Shown here in pieces: positions 53,515-64,000 of a stretch of 64,000 bases of DNA. Origin of the DNA: Actinernus sp. WN-2022 (taxonomy: Eukaryota; Cnidaria; Anthozoa; Actiniaria; Actinernidae); contig JAOWCC010000577.1 in NCBI GenBank assembly GCA_030867875.1, positions 93,167,740-93,231,739 of the forward strand, in the 5' to 3' direction. Both the position numbers and the translations under genes were made by a program. Position 1 is the stretch's first letter. The number at the start of each line of letters is the position of its first letter. The notes under the pieces are model-generated. The model searched no databases and was not told the DNA's origin. It saw only the letters and a program-made list of their open reading frames with translations.

Positions 53515-54020
53515 ATTTTTTTTGTTTAAGTTAATATTTATTGGAAGTACTTTTAATTACAAAGACAAAGTTGCAAAACTTTGCAATACTGATCTACAAC
53601 TTATAAATACAACTAAAATACATACAGATACAAAGTGCAAACTTTACAATACTAGTCTACAAAAAGAAAAGCTATAACAGTCAAACTACTACAAGTATAC
53701 ATTAGAAAAGTTACATACAAAAAGTGATAAAGTAATAAAAGTTTAACTTTTCCCACTTTCGGTAATGCGTCAGGAGACTTCCATTTTTCCTGGCTATAAA
53801 GAGCTCGATGCTATAAAAATACTTAAGTCTGGCAATCAGCAATGCAAGGCTCGGCTTCAGTTTTTTAAATCGACATTGATAAATTGTCTGTTTAGCTACT
53901 AAAAGGATGAAATTTGGAAGCAGATATTTTTGATAATTTTTCCAAATATTACATCCTTTTCGGATAATATTCCGTCATATACACCCAAACTACCAAGCCA
54001 TGCCTGTACTGACGTCCAGA
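53515..54020 (-). pseudogene. LINE C-terminus, L1/Tx1-like
   Basis: The minus strand from about 54015: VQAWLGSLGVYDGILSEKD, then after a shift NFILLVAKQTIYQCRFKKLK, LIARLKYFYSIELFIARKNG and LLTHYRKWEK, with a stop at 53711-53713. LLVAKQTIYQCR followed by a C-terminal helix ending in HYRKWE is typical of the end of L1/Tx1-type ORF2. A short 3' UTR runs to a T run at 53517-53523 (A tail on the minus strand). Confidence 0.65.
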
Positions 54021-54529
54021 CCTCTCAATTTCGCTTTCAAGAGGTTTGGCGCGTGGGATTAAATCGAAGCAGTGACGTCACAATATCCAGCCGCGCGTAA
54101 ACGAAAAGCCTGGGGACGAGGCTAGCGTTTCATTTTCACCAACATTGCTGTCACTAGAGGGACGCAATCTTGATGAAAATAAATAGGCAAGCATTAGCCA
54201 GGGGGAGGTTCCTGGGGTTCCAGAAACACCCTTTTTCCTACATATATTACCTGCATGTTGTTCAGTTTCAAATCGGACTCCTCATATTGGAACCTCCCTT
54301 CTCCTGCATACGCCCCTGATATCTCATCACCGCTAGTGAAAAGGGAAATAATCGAGGTTAAAATATTAGAGAAAAACAAACAAAACTCCTTTTTTTTATT
54401 GAAACGTGGTCTGGCAGTGATGGCAAAGACTCAATTCATTGGGCTTACAAGCACGTGGCCCGAGACTGAGACCGGATGTAGGTTAAATCAGAAGCCCAGG
54501 AGCGTCATATCTCCTATATAGTTGTCACG

Positions 54530-54715
54530 GCGTTTACACAAGTTAGGCTATTTTTATATTATTTCCCCCCGCCAGTTGTTGATTTGCACCAGTTATACCA
54601 ACAACATGGCTGCCACGCTTTTGTGATTTTATTCTCTTAGGAATGATTGCAACCCAAGAATAGCGGGACACCGTTCTAAAAATAACGTTAACGCTGTCAC
54701 ATAGGCCTGGCCATG
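54530..54715. mobile_element. MITE related to the outer element at 23.0 kb
   Basis: Ends GTCACGGCGTTTACACAAGT and ACGTTAACGCTGTCAC. The interior (complement) ATTCTTGGGTTGCAATCATT and GCAGCCATGTTGTTGGTATA matches 23248-23320. It lacks the nested MITE found there. Confidence 0.7.
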
Positions 54716-56020
54716 CGGAATGAACGAAAGACTATTGGTTATGGGCTCTTGGTTAAACATTATTTTTCTTGACAAAAATACCAGAATGAGGAAAGAAGAG
54801 CTAAATAAAATGATATCCGAGGGGAAAAAAGGGGGAAAGAGTGTCTCGGTCGCAGTAATTTTGTAAAAAGCCTACTTTTTTTTTTTTTTATACAACCTTT
54901 ATCAACAGCCATAATAAAGCTTGAGCTTCCTGTGATAAAACAGAATCCTGAGCACCCAAAATTTTTTTTGCACGATGGTTGATCATGCATATATTATTCT
55001 TTCACCCGTCAGATTAAACATTCCTTGAATTTTAAAATGGGACCAGAGGTCAAAGAACTTATGATCAACCGTATCAATAGAACCACCTAATTAATGTCAC
55101 GTGCCACCTGTAAAACTACTCTATTCCCTTGCAGAATTCTGACAGCTTTCCAATTTCAACTTTCAATAATTGTTTAGGCCTCCATTAGCACATTTAACAC
55201 TGCACTAAACAGAAACAGCATCAATTAATAGGAATATTAACCATCTCGAATTCAAGCATAAATGTTATGCAAATTACATGAAATTACGAGATCAGTTTTC
55301 TTCACGTGATTGTAATTGTAGCGTAATAAGTCACTAGGAGATTCAGATGAAAACAAGAAAGTCGAAGGTTTGACTGAAACTACTTGTAAGCTGAGTAAGT
55401 ATTGAACTGTTTATTTGATCAACTATGACTACATTACGTCTATGCGAATATAATATCCCTTCAGGCCCAACAATTTCGAGTAATATGGCACAGATACCCG
55501 CCAAGTTTTCACAAAGGTGGCCCATCAGAATCTGTGATGTGATATGACATAATTCTCCGCTCAAGACAAACCGGCAAATATGTTATAAATATTGTTCAGT
55601 TATCGTCTTACTCAATGATAAAACATTGCTCTGCTAGCGTAGCGACTTTTGGGGCTAGAAGTTAATGTATATATATACAGGGATTTCACAAAGCACAGGA
55701 GCTGAGCGGCGGATGCTCGGCGGCTCTAGTTTCCCCAGATTTGACATTTGAAACTGCTGAGGATCGGCCCATGGCCCAGCCGCCACATATCTCTATATGT
55801 TGACATCTACTCTGAACGATTTTGCATGCAAACCCTGCAATAATATGAAATACTTTGTATTAAACGGTGATCTTATTAATCAGTGTGTGCGCATGCTCTG
55901 TGTGACTCGAGTTGTCCAATTGGGCGAACCAGTGTTTACATGATCTCGCTATATCTCCTGCATGCGAGATCGGTTATGGTATATTTCAATGTTTCCATGG
56001 TAATAAACATCTCACTACTC
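54716..56020. other. no recognisable gene
   Basis: Intergenic DNA upstream of AQP-B with a T run near 54878-54890. I see nothing further to annotate. Confidence 0.45.
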
Positions 56021-56022
56021 TG

Positions 56023-56273
56023 TATACAGCTATTTCAAAAAGGTTGTCGCGGAAAAACGACAAGCGACATTCCCAGCCCGAAATGGATTGTGGTTGTAGC
56101 TGAAAGTCTGGTGAATTCGTTTGCTTTTGGGTCAAAAACTTTAATACGAATATTAATGGTCTCCTGCGAACCGATTTTGGAATTCCACTGTAGTTTATCC
56201 GTTTTGCACAGTTGCACAGTTATAACCATAATCCATTTCGGTCTGGGAATGACAACCTTTTTTGAAATAGCTG
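56023..56273. mobile_element. MITE, CAGCTATTT family, copy 2
   Basis: The ends TATACAGCTATTTCAAAAAG and CTTTTTTGAAATAGCTG. CCCGAAATGGATTGTGG is mirrored by CCATTTCGGTCTGGG. It lies only about 40 bp before the AQP-B start codon, so it may contribute to the leader or promoter. Open frames here on both strands are palindrome artefacts. Confidence 0.8.
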
Positions 56274-56315
56274 ACGGTATCCTGACTGTATATAACCACT
56301 AAGTACTGTTGTACA

Positions 56316-59300
56316 ATGTGTCTAGGAAAGAAAATGGTGAATACAAACTACTTGCGAATAAAGTCACCCCTCATGCGAGTGGCATTGGCAGAGTTTATGT
56401 CTACTTTTATTCTTGTGGTGAGTATTCATAACGTATTTAACGTATTGTAATTAACAGTTGTTGTTTGCTGCTGTTCCATATAGAGTATCGACCCATTCGA
56501 AAAATGGCATCCAGTTTAAATAGCTATTGTCACGGGCTGACTAGCCTCGTTCTCATGTTGCCCCATAAAAGTGTTTTCACATGTATGCGAGGCTGCTAGT
56601 CAGTCCTAAACACTGATAGTTATAGAAAGTGGACGCCATTTTTCGAATGGGTCTATGGTAGCTATAACTAATTACAGTAGAATCCCGATAACTCGAACTT
56701 TTCGCTAACTCGAACCAAGGGAAGATTTCCCTGGATTGGTTTCACTCTATTACAGTAATTTAATCCCGGATAACTCGAACTCGGATAACTTGAACTTTTC
56801 GCTAACTCGAACAAGATTATGAATCCCTTGAGGACAATTGCCCACTAATTAGTCACCCCCGCTAACTCGAACTCATCGTACAGCCGTACTTTGATGAACT
56901 GCAATGCCAGGTCAAGTTTTCAAATCGCTGTAATATCAATCAAGGTAAAGTAAATATGCGTTAGTGGTTTATTCATTATGTATCGGCAAATTGATGTCCA
57001 CATTCCTGCTCTGCAATCACGTAGTGTTCTTACACAGTTCCGGCAATTTTCTGAAATTGGGACCTACATTGAATAACTCGAACTCCTGATAACTCGAACT
57101 GTTTTTCGTCTAGTTCGAGTTATCGTGCTACTATATACTGTTCCATACATGCATGCATTGTTGATATACTATGTTCCATACAATATATCTATATTCCAGT
57201 ATAGGGTATAGGTATACTGTTGCAAAACACGCGTTCTGATTGGTCGATGGTATTATCATAATAAGTATACTTTAGATGTTGTCATGTTTTGCATCAAATC
57301 ATTTATATCTGCTTTTTCACTAATTATTGTATAAAACAATGAAGGGCGCCATTTTCTTTTTCTCTTTGGACTGTCCAACAGAGCTGAATAACTCAGTAGG
57401 GCGCATGCGCGAGCTGATGCGGCAAATCGGCGGCCATTTTGCCGTAAACACTATATTGTGGTGGTCAATGTCTTGTGTTTGTAGTGAATTTTATCACAGT
57501 GTACACTGTTCAAAATATGTATTTTCTTAGTTTCTGAAGGAAATGGTCTGAGTGTTTGAAGCCTATCTTTGCCATAACACTGTTATTCTTCGCAGAAAAC
57601 ATGAAGATACTCGCCATATTTCGAAATTTCCGCCATTTTTGTATACGCTGCAGTCGTCCTTGTACGTTTTCGGTTTCGCAAAGGCGCTTGGGATCGTTTC
57701 AGGAATACGCCTCGTACAGAATACAAACAAACGTGGCGAATATCGCAATGAACTCGTCGAATTCTAGGAGACGCTTGAAAGAAGAAACTATAGCAGAAGT
57801 AAAGCTCAACAGAAGTGTTGAGGAATGTGGGCCATAAAATTGAACGTCTTAAAGCAGAGCAGAGGAACGAAAACTACTGGAAAGTTAGGAGAATCAGTAA
57901 AGTGATTCGAAGCGGATCGCTACAAACAAACATCTGCCATGTTGGTAACTATGCAAATATTGAACCGTGTATCATTTGAAAGAAGCGAGCCAACATGTCG
58001 AACGATGTCGCAGGAAATAGAGACATGCTCTGTTCCATTCAACAAGTTGCAACATTCAACATGGTATGATACACGGTTCAACATTTGTTGCCAACAAAAC
58101 GTTGAACGATGTTTGCAACAATACAATACAATACAATACAATATTCTTTATTGCAACAAATGGTTGAAGCGTGTATCATCAGCTTTAGTGATCAAATTAC
58201 CAGATAATGATTTATCATAGCTAGCTACACTAGGATACAAATAACAAATATTTCAGAATCCATTTCTGTATTACTTATAGTCCTTTGGGATAGGATCTAT
58301 AGCTCAGATGGTGCTGAGTAACCAGGCCAATGGCACATTTTTCTCTGTAAACTTCAGCTGGGGGATCGGAGTGACATTGGGCTGCTACTGGGGAGGGGGT
58401 ATTTCTGGTGAGTACTGAAAAACCTAGCAAAATTGAATGTATTTTTATTACTGGTGAGTAACTAATCCATTGATATATGAATCCTTGCATTGAACGGGAG
58501 GGGGTGGGCTAGAGACACAAGCAAGCGAAATGCGAGAGAAAAGGAACCTCTGCCGCAATCTCGTTCCCAGAGCCCGCGCGTTTTTCGGCCAGCATGAAAG
58601 CGTCTGCCGGCATTTTCTGTTGAGCATGCGCAAATATGACGCACACATGACGTTTGTTTGAACATTTTTTAGCGCGTGTTATTTGAAAAGCGTTCTCCTG
58701 CTCGATGGTGCCGGCAGTAGCGGTCGAGGAACCACTGCTCTCAGGGTAATACTGAAATTCTTCAAAATAAAGTTGATTTTAGCGTTAGAACCTCGCATGA
58801 CTGTGTTCGTTTTGTGGCGCGAAATATAAAATTAAGACACGCCTACCAGATGTAAAGGATCAACTTTGAAAAGGAGAGATAAAAACTTTAAAAAGTGCCA
58901 TATAATAAAAATCTTATTAACCTCGCCCGTTTGGTCTTACGTGAAAATATCAAAACCTCGGTTTTTTATGGAATTTTCTCGCTATCGCTCGGTACGTACT
59001 GTCAAGACCTGTTTGATATCTTCCCGTAAGTACCTCGCTCTCGGTTAATACGAAGTTAATACTGTACAGAATGTATTGCTGCTTGCATTTCTTAAAACTT
59101 AATGAAACACCCGCCCTCCCCTCCCCTATATTCTCCCCTCCCCTCCCCTCTCCTCAGAACCGTCTCCCCATGCAGGTTTCTGATTTACATAATCTTTTGC
59201 TTCGATTTTCTCGGCCGAAATAGGTCGTATTGCCAAAAAAAACATCATTTGGGGATGCAGGTTGGCGCAGTGGTAAAACACTCGCCTCTCGCCGCTGCGG

Positions 59301-62300
59301 TCCCCGCGGGTTCGATTCCCGGCTTGGGCACCGTATGTGAGTTAAGTTTGTTGTTGATTCCTGATCTGCATTCGAGGGTTTTTCTCCGGGTTCTCCGGTT
59401 TTCCTCTCTCCGTAAAAATCAACCGTGAGTCGAGTGTGTCCAAAACAGCCGGTTAATGTAATGGGAGTGCAATGGGAGTGTGTGAGGAGTAAAAGCAGGC
59501 CCTCACCAGCTTTAAGCTGTAATACTCAGCCTGCTATAACAAATAAAAAGATTTATTTAAAAGAGATCTAAACGTTTGACAAATCATGTACTTTCGGCTC
59601 GAGTTTGTAAATCCGATAAAACACTGGCACGAATTCTGTATCTAATAGTTACTGACCGAGTTTTTTTTTTCAGCGCGAAACGCGATTGCCATAAAAAGGG
59701 AAAACCTACCGCGGACTTAAACCTGGTTACACTACTAGCGACATAAGCATAAGCACAAGCAACATACGCAAACGCAGTGCCACGTTTATCTGCATTAGCA
59801 GCGCACTTGTTTTACTTGCAAGTGCGAGATAAGAATAAGCGCCGCTAATGATCAGTGCATTAAGCCTGGTTCATACTAGCGACATAAGAATAAGCATCAT
59901 AGGCAGACGCGTACGTAGCAATCGCACCGGTGAGAAGAACAAGCGTCGCTAATGATTAATGCCTCGTCTGCGTATGTTGCTTGTGCTCATGTTTATGTCG
60001 CTACTGTGAACCAGGCTTTATGCTATGTACCGAGCAAACGTGTTAACTGATGTTTTCATATGGCTCCAAGCATAGCTTCTATTTTGCGCGCCGTACGGGA
60101 AGTGCATCGATCGCAAACTGATCAGCATAACTCATGAAATCGCCAAGCTATGCACTTTCTTCATATCTCATGGCATGATCAGAGAGAGGCCAGTTATCCC
60201 AAAGATCACAAAATTGGTGTGGGTCAGAAATGTCTTAGTTTCTGTCGTACCGCCCTGTTGTGTTATTTTGTGTCATAAGGACATTAATATTATTTTCCAC
60301 CATTGACTGTGCATTTTTCTCTTCCTGAGAGAAGCTGGGACAACTGGCCTCGTTTTGATGCCTTTAGGAATAAGGTCAATACAACAAATATGTTCACAGA
60401 TATTAAGTAATTATTGGAAATTAACTCAACCGTTTTTCCTGTCCATGTAGGAGCACACATGAACCCTGCTGTAACTCTTGCCTTTGCGGTTGCTAAACGA
60501 CTGGAGTGGGCCAAAGTCCCAGTCTATTGGCTTGTTCAGTTTCTGGCCTCGATAGTTGCATCTGCCTGTGTCTATGGAGTGTACCATGGTAAGAATGTGT
60601 ACTAATTAGACTGCGAGTTTGAGGTTTCTATTAGACTGTCTCTATATTTTTCTTCGCCGTTTTTCAGTTTCATTCTGTAAAGGCTGGTTCACACTTGCGA
60701 CATAAGCATAAGCATAAGAACATACGCAAGCGCAGATTGTACTCTAAGGTTGGATGAATGTTTTGTTCTACTCAAGTATAAAGGGGTTAACTAACCATGA
60801 AGTACAATCTGCGCTTGCGTATGTTCTTATGCTTATGTCGCAAGTGTGAATCAGCCTTCAGTGTCTGGGCGAAAGCTGGAGGCGAGTGGGGAGGGCGTTG
60901 TTCTTCGCTCGGACAAAATTACAATGAGCCGTGACCAAGAACAATAGAGAGACTTGCTTGCGGCCATTGCGCGTTATTATGTTATCAAAGCTTTAAGAAA
61001 GACAAAAGAATCAAGAGTAAATTAATACAGCATTTAATATTAAACACTTAATGACTAGTCCCGAGGGAAAATTGAGTTTTGTTTCCCCGAGATCCTCGAT
61101 GTTCCCTGAGACTGAGGAGGTGTGTACATGCATGATACCGGATTGAGTTTCATTCCGGAACGAACTTTCGATCCAGTACACGAACCGGAGTGAAGTCATT
61201 CTGGCATGAACTCGTTCCGTTTTTACATTTCGTACCGGTATCATGTAAACAATATCGCAATAATACTGATCTACTATTAGGGAACGGAATGAACTCGTTC
61301 TGGAATGAAACTCGATCCGGTATCACGTAAACACCTCCTGACTCTGGGAAAAATCGAGGATCGAGGGAAACACAACTCACTGATTCCCGAGAGGCCAGTC
61401 ATTAAGTAATTTGAAAATTAATTTAAAATGAAATTGGTTAAACGCATTTCTTTTCCCGCCCATAGCTAGCCAGTGGTGCACACAACACATCACACCATCT
61501 TCTGTCACGATGTGATCACGTGGCGGGATTTTGACGACTGCCACATGACCTCATATCAACCAATGAGAGCCCGCGTTAGATCTCACGAAATCATTGCTAT
61601 ATAGCAATACATATTATCTTCATTTTTGCGTACCATGCCTACACTATAAAATCGTTAAATTTTAATGTATAGATTGATGGTTCTTCTCTGTCAAATCTGT
61701 CAAACCTGGGAGTTGAGAAAAAAACAATGTCTTCTGTTTTTAATTAATTGACAGACGCTCTTGATGCATTTGACGGTGGAACTCGCCAGATCTTCGGTGT
61801 TAACGGTACGGCGGGAATATGGGCGACCTACCCACAACCTTTTCTGTCTACCTGGAATGGCTTTGGTGACCAGGTAAGCAATTCTACTATATTTTTAGAG
61901 ATTCGCTAGATCGGCACATGCAGGCTTTTACCGATAAAAATTCCAACTGTATACCGTTGGAAAACGTCACGTGTAGCCTCTATTGTTTACTCCCGTCTAG
62001 CCTTGTTCTGAAACTGCTCAGTGCGAGGCTACACGTGGGAAATCTATAGTTAACTCCCATCTAACCTCGTTCTGAAACTGCTCAGTGCGAGGCTACACAT
62101 GGGAAATCTATATTGTTTCTTCACACAAGTAAACAAAGCTTGCCGGCTTCCTCCTACTACGGCTTGCTTGATGTGTATGTAGAATATACAACATATATAA
62201 TTTATGTACAGCGGAGCGTAGCGCTAGAGCATAGAAATACTCTTTGCAGCCCCTCTTACTTTTTATATTCCTCTCCTTCAGTTTTTCGGCACGATGCTGT

Positions 62301-64000
62301 TAACTGGATGCATATTTGCGATTCTTGACAAACACAACAATGCTCCCGACAAGGGTACAGCTCCAATCCTCATTGGCTTAACTGTGTTCATTATTGGCGC
62401 TACTTTTGGCTTTAACTGCGGCTACGCTATCAATCCAGCAAGGGACCTGGGACCAAGACTCTTCACGGCCATGGCTGGCTGGGGACTGGAAGTGTTTACG
62501 TAAGTTTAGTAACAAAGCCTCAGTCAAACGGTTTCAACATCGGTACAACATCGGTATAACATCGGTACAACATCGGTACAACATCGGTACAACATCGGTA
62601 TAACAAAGCTGCAACATCGGTACAACATCGGTACAACATCAGTACAACATCGGTACAACATCAGCACAAACTCGGTTTCATCATCGATAAAACATCGGTA
62701 CAACATCGGTACAACATCGGTAATACATCGGTACAACATCGGTTACAACATCGGTACAACATCAGCACAAACTCGGTTTCATCATCGATAAAACATCGGT
62801 ACAACATCGGTACAACATCGGTAGTACATCGGTACAACATCGGTTACAACATCGGTACAACATCAGCTACAACATCGGTACAACATCGATACAACATCGG
62901 TATATCATCGGTACAACATCGGTACAACATCGGTACAACATCGGTATAACAAAGGTACAACATCGATACATAATCAGCAGAACATCGGTACAACATCGGT
63001 AGAACATCGGTAGAACATCGGTAGAACATCGGTAGAACATCGGTAGAACATCGGTAGAACATCGGTACAACATCGCCGTACAACATCGCCGTACAACATC
63101 GGTACAACATCGGTACAACATCGGTACAACATCGGTTACAACATTAATTTGTCAGTTGAAAACGATCTCAGTTGAAACTGTTTGAAATGGCCTATAAACA
63201 AAGCCAAACTCTCTCCAACATGCTTTCAACAATGTTTTCAGGCCATTGCAAACGGTTTGAAGTTACGCTTCAACAAATGTCGTACCGATGCTGAAACCGT
63301 TTGACTTAATTAAGTTTATAAAAAAATAAATTTTTAGTTATCCATTTAATGAAGGCATATCCTCATAAAAACTCGGGGCTTCGTTCCTAAATGAATGAAT
63401 GAATGAATAATTATGTCATTACTCGGTAAATAAATGAACCATTGCCCGAGTCGTAACCTAATATCAATAGTATTTTAGAGTACTTAAAGTATTTCTACGG
63501 CTTCCCTGGTAATAACAGAGGTTCATATTTCGCAAAATATTTTGAGTAATTCTACATAAGTGATAGACCCTTTGCATAATTGCATAATGAAATAAAATTG
63601 ATTGACTGATTGATAATCCTGGATTCCTACTTCCGGTTACAACAATATACTCCTCTAGTCTCACTTTCGTGCAACCGGAAGAAGGAAGATTTAACTCTTA
63701 ATAAAACTTTCTACCTCCGGTATGATCTAGGCACTACCCGGTGACGTGTTATCAGGTTCCAAATTTTCCCTTAAAAACAAAGAACACAAAGGAGAATTTA
63801 GTATGTGATCAAAAACCACTTATGTTATTCTTGCAATCATCCCTTATCTTGTAGGGTTCGCAATAACTGGGCGTGGGTGCCTGTCGTTGCTTGTTCGATC
63901 GGTGGTGTGGCGGGAGGTCTAACGTATATTTGCTTCATTGAATTACATCACGATGATTCCAGCCAATCACGGGACAACAACAAAGACAACAAAGACCACG
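56316..64000 (+). CDS. aquaglyceroporin AQP-B, last exon cut by window end
   Basis: Paralogue of AQP-A with the same role and architecture. Exons: 56316-56417, 58281-58407, 60451-60588, 61755-61873, 62282-62499 and 63855 onward (146 nt visible). Internal exon lengths 127, 138, 119 and 218 and all phases equal those of AQP-A. Exon 1 gives [16 protein letters not shown] with a GTGAGT donor. Exon 2 has FGIGSIAQ and [14 protein letters not shown]. Exon 3 has [12 protein letters not shown]. Exon 4 has [17 protein letters not shown]. Exon 5 has [16 protein letters not shown] and [13 protein letters not shown] with the aquaglyceroporin Asp and selectivity Arg. Exon 6 has [15 protein letters not shown], then [16 protein letters not shown]. 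Two in-frame Met codons are possible starts (56316 and 56334); the second is nearer the length of AQP-A. The tail beyond 64000 is not visible. Confidence 0.95.
56685..57132. mobile_element. Tigger/pogo-like element (AQP-B intron 1)
   Basis: Begins CAGTAGAATCCCGATAACTC after TTA and ends AGTTCGAGTTATCGTGCTAC next to TATA, with TA as the target. TAACTCGAAC recurs about ten times, inverted at the right end. These termini resemble Tc1/mariner-Tigger (pogo) elements. No transposase. Confidence 0.7.
57330..57920. other. AQP-B intron 1, unassigned
   Basis: G+C-richer segment with GGCGCATGCGCGAG and GGCGGCCATTTTGCCG near 57400-57442. Open frames at 57552-57837 have no domain I recognise and no splice continuation. 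Confidence 0.4.
57925..58145. mobile_element. foldback element with (AATAC)n tail (AQP-B intron 1)
   Basis: ATTGAACCGTGTATCAT near 57958 mirrors ATGATACACGGTTCAACAT at 58066-58085. A pentanucleotide run AATACAATAC follows at 58117-58143. The overlapping open frames on both strands (57920-58220) are its two faces. Confidence 0.65.
58545..58610. mobile_element. MITE end, CAATCTCGTTCCCAG family
   Basis: GCAATCTCGTTCCCAGAGCC then GCGCGTTTTTCGGCCAGCAT matches the ends and interior of 29962-30055. The opposite end was not found. Confidence 0.45.
59251..59565 (+). mobile_element. tRNA-derived SINE (AQP-B intron 2)
   Basis: Head at 59255-59331: GATGCAGGTTGGCGCAGTGG (box A), GCGGGTTCGATTCCCGG (box B). 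The body GTATGTGAGTTAAGTTTGTT and GGGTTTTTCTCCGGGTTCTC, CGGTTTTCCTCTCTCCG is shared with the SINE at 17885-18137. An A/T-rich end follows AACAAATAAAAAG. Confidence 0.85.
59717..60020. mobile_element. PIF/Harbinger-like MITE, one and a half copies
   Basis: A first left end (TTAAACCTGGTTACACTACT at 59717) is followed by a complete element from about 59872 (AGCCTGGTTCATACTAGCGA) to 60017 (GAACCAGGCT), with TTA on both sides (59869-59871 and 60018-60020). Either an insertion with loss of a right half, or a partial tandem duplication. Confidence 0.75.
60681..60857. mobile_element. PIF/Harbinger-like MITE (AQP-B intron 3)
   Basis: The ends AGGCTGGTTCACACTTGCGA and TCGCAAGTGTGAATCAGCCT, with arms of about 75 bp including CATAAGCATAAGCATAAG. 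Same family as 31646-31802. Confidence 0.8.
61052..61401. mobile_element. 350-bp inverted-repeat element at TTAA
   Basis: The arms TGACTAGTCCCGAGGGAAAA and complement ending GAGGCCAGTCA lie exactly between TTAA copies at 61048-61051 and 61402-61405. Inner arms GATACCGGATTGAGTTTCAT mirror ATGAAACTCGATCCGGTATC. TTAA targets fit piggyBac- or Kolobok-type elements. It lies in AQP-B intron 3. Confidence 0.75.
61970..62115. repeat. ~64-bp tandem repeat, two copies (AQP-B intron 4)
   Basis: CTGAAACTGCTCAGTGCGAG followed by GCTACACGTGGGAAATCTAT occurs twice in tandem, with a partial third to the left. Confidence 0.8.
62521..63306. mobile_element. TIR element filled by an 11-bp minisatellite
   Basis: The ends CAGTCAAACGGTTTCAACAT (62521) and GATGCTGAAACCGTTTGACT (ending 63305) are inverted. 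From 62537 to about 63147 the element is a minisatellite of ACATCGGTACA-type units, and TGTCGTACCGATG inside the right end is one inverted unit, so the array appears to have grown from the terminal repeat. It lies in AQP-B intron 5, starting about 20 bp after exon 5. Minus-strand [15 protein letters not shown] frames are repeat artefacts. Confidence 0.85.
63310..63850. other. AQP-B intron 5, remainder
   Basis: It contains a short GAATGAATGAATGAATAA run at 63391-63408 and a LINE-tail-like GATTGACTGATTGATAA near 63599. No coding block is visible before the exon 6 acceptor (TATCTTGTAG). Confidence 0.5.

Noticed and set aside
57552..57837. 93-codon ORF in AQP-B intron 1
   Set aside because: No recognisable domain, overlapping alternative frames and no splice signal pattern; evidence is too weak to call a gene.
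59255..59331. Functional tRNA gene
   Set aside because: Box A and box B are good but the sequence continues into a SINE body shared with 17.9 kb, and there is no terminator directly after the head.
62524..63121. Cys-rich repeat protein ([11 protein letters not shown])
   Set aside because: It is the 11-bp minisatellite in AQP-B intron 5 read on the opposite strand.

Overview
This is animal nuclear DNA. Coding sequence is split into short exons with GT-AG (once GC-AG) introns, and most of the remaining DNA is transposon debris: CR1/L2-like LINEs, a DIRS remnant, tRNA-headed SINEs, many inverted-repeat elements and minisatellites. The mix (CR1/L2-like and L1/Tx1-like LINE fragments, a DUF3504/Crypton-type recombinase, a THAP remnant, abundant foldback MITEs) suggests a cnidarian, probably an anthozoan such as a coral. 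That assignment is an inference; no species marker is visible.

Two host genes are clear. Both are aquaglyceroporins on the + strand with six coding exons each and identical exon lengths and phases for internal exons 2-5: AQP-A (16503-26125, complete, 310 aa) and AQP-B (56316 to the window end, last exon cut). They are diverged paralogues about 30 kb apart. Between them, at 28.9-39.0 kb, lies a small family of single-coding-exon genes for proteins of about 100 aa that I do not recognise. They share an FPPIPKG motif and an acidic/leucine C-terminal block. One member is at 30310-30600, one at 35011-35334, and a third (36187-38690) is broken by a frameshift and a LINE insertion that carries further insertions. 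Their promoter segment (CRE-like TGACGTCA plus TATAAA) is duplicated with them, and a lone relative of it sits at 32.6 kb.

Layout. 0-2 kb: broken unidentified coding sequence and a 1.35-kb foldback element. 3.5-7 kb: inverted-repeat element, a 16-bp minisatellite, and a three-deep nest of inverted-repeat elements. 8.3-15.1 kb: nearly full-length but degenerate LINE, two more LINE ends and several MITEs. 16.2-26.2 kb: AQP-A with transposon-filled introns. 26.3-28.9 kb: MITEs and unassigned sequence. 28.9-39 kb: small-protein family with LINE and SINE insertions. 39.3-44.7 kb: MITEs, SINE, reverse-strand LINE, 57-bp minisatellite. 44.7-46 kb: PIF/Harbinger-like element with a nested MITE. 46.6-48 kb: DIRS remnant. 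49.9-52 kb: Crypton-like element with an intact 412-aa tyrosine recombinase between perfect inverted repeats. 53.5-54 kb: L1/Tx1-like LINE end. 56.3-64 kb: AQP-B with its own set of intronic MITEs, SINE and minisatellite.

The most interesting items are the undescribed FPPIPKG small-protein family, the inverted-repeat-bounded Crypton-like element with an altered active site and an out-of-frame tail, P-type MITEs together with a THAP-domain remnant, and repeated cases in which a minisatellite lies within, or carries sequence resembling, transposon inverted repeats. All family assignments come from reading motifs by eye; no database was searched.
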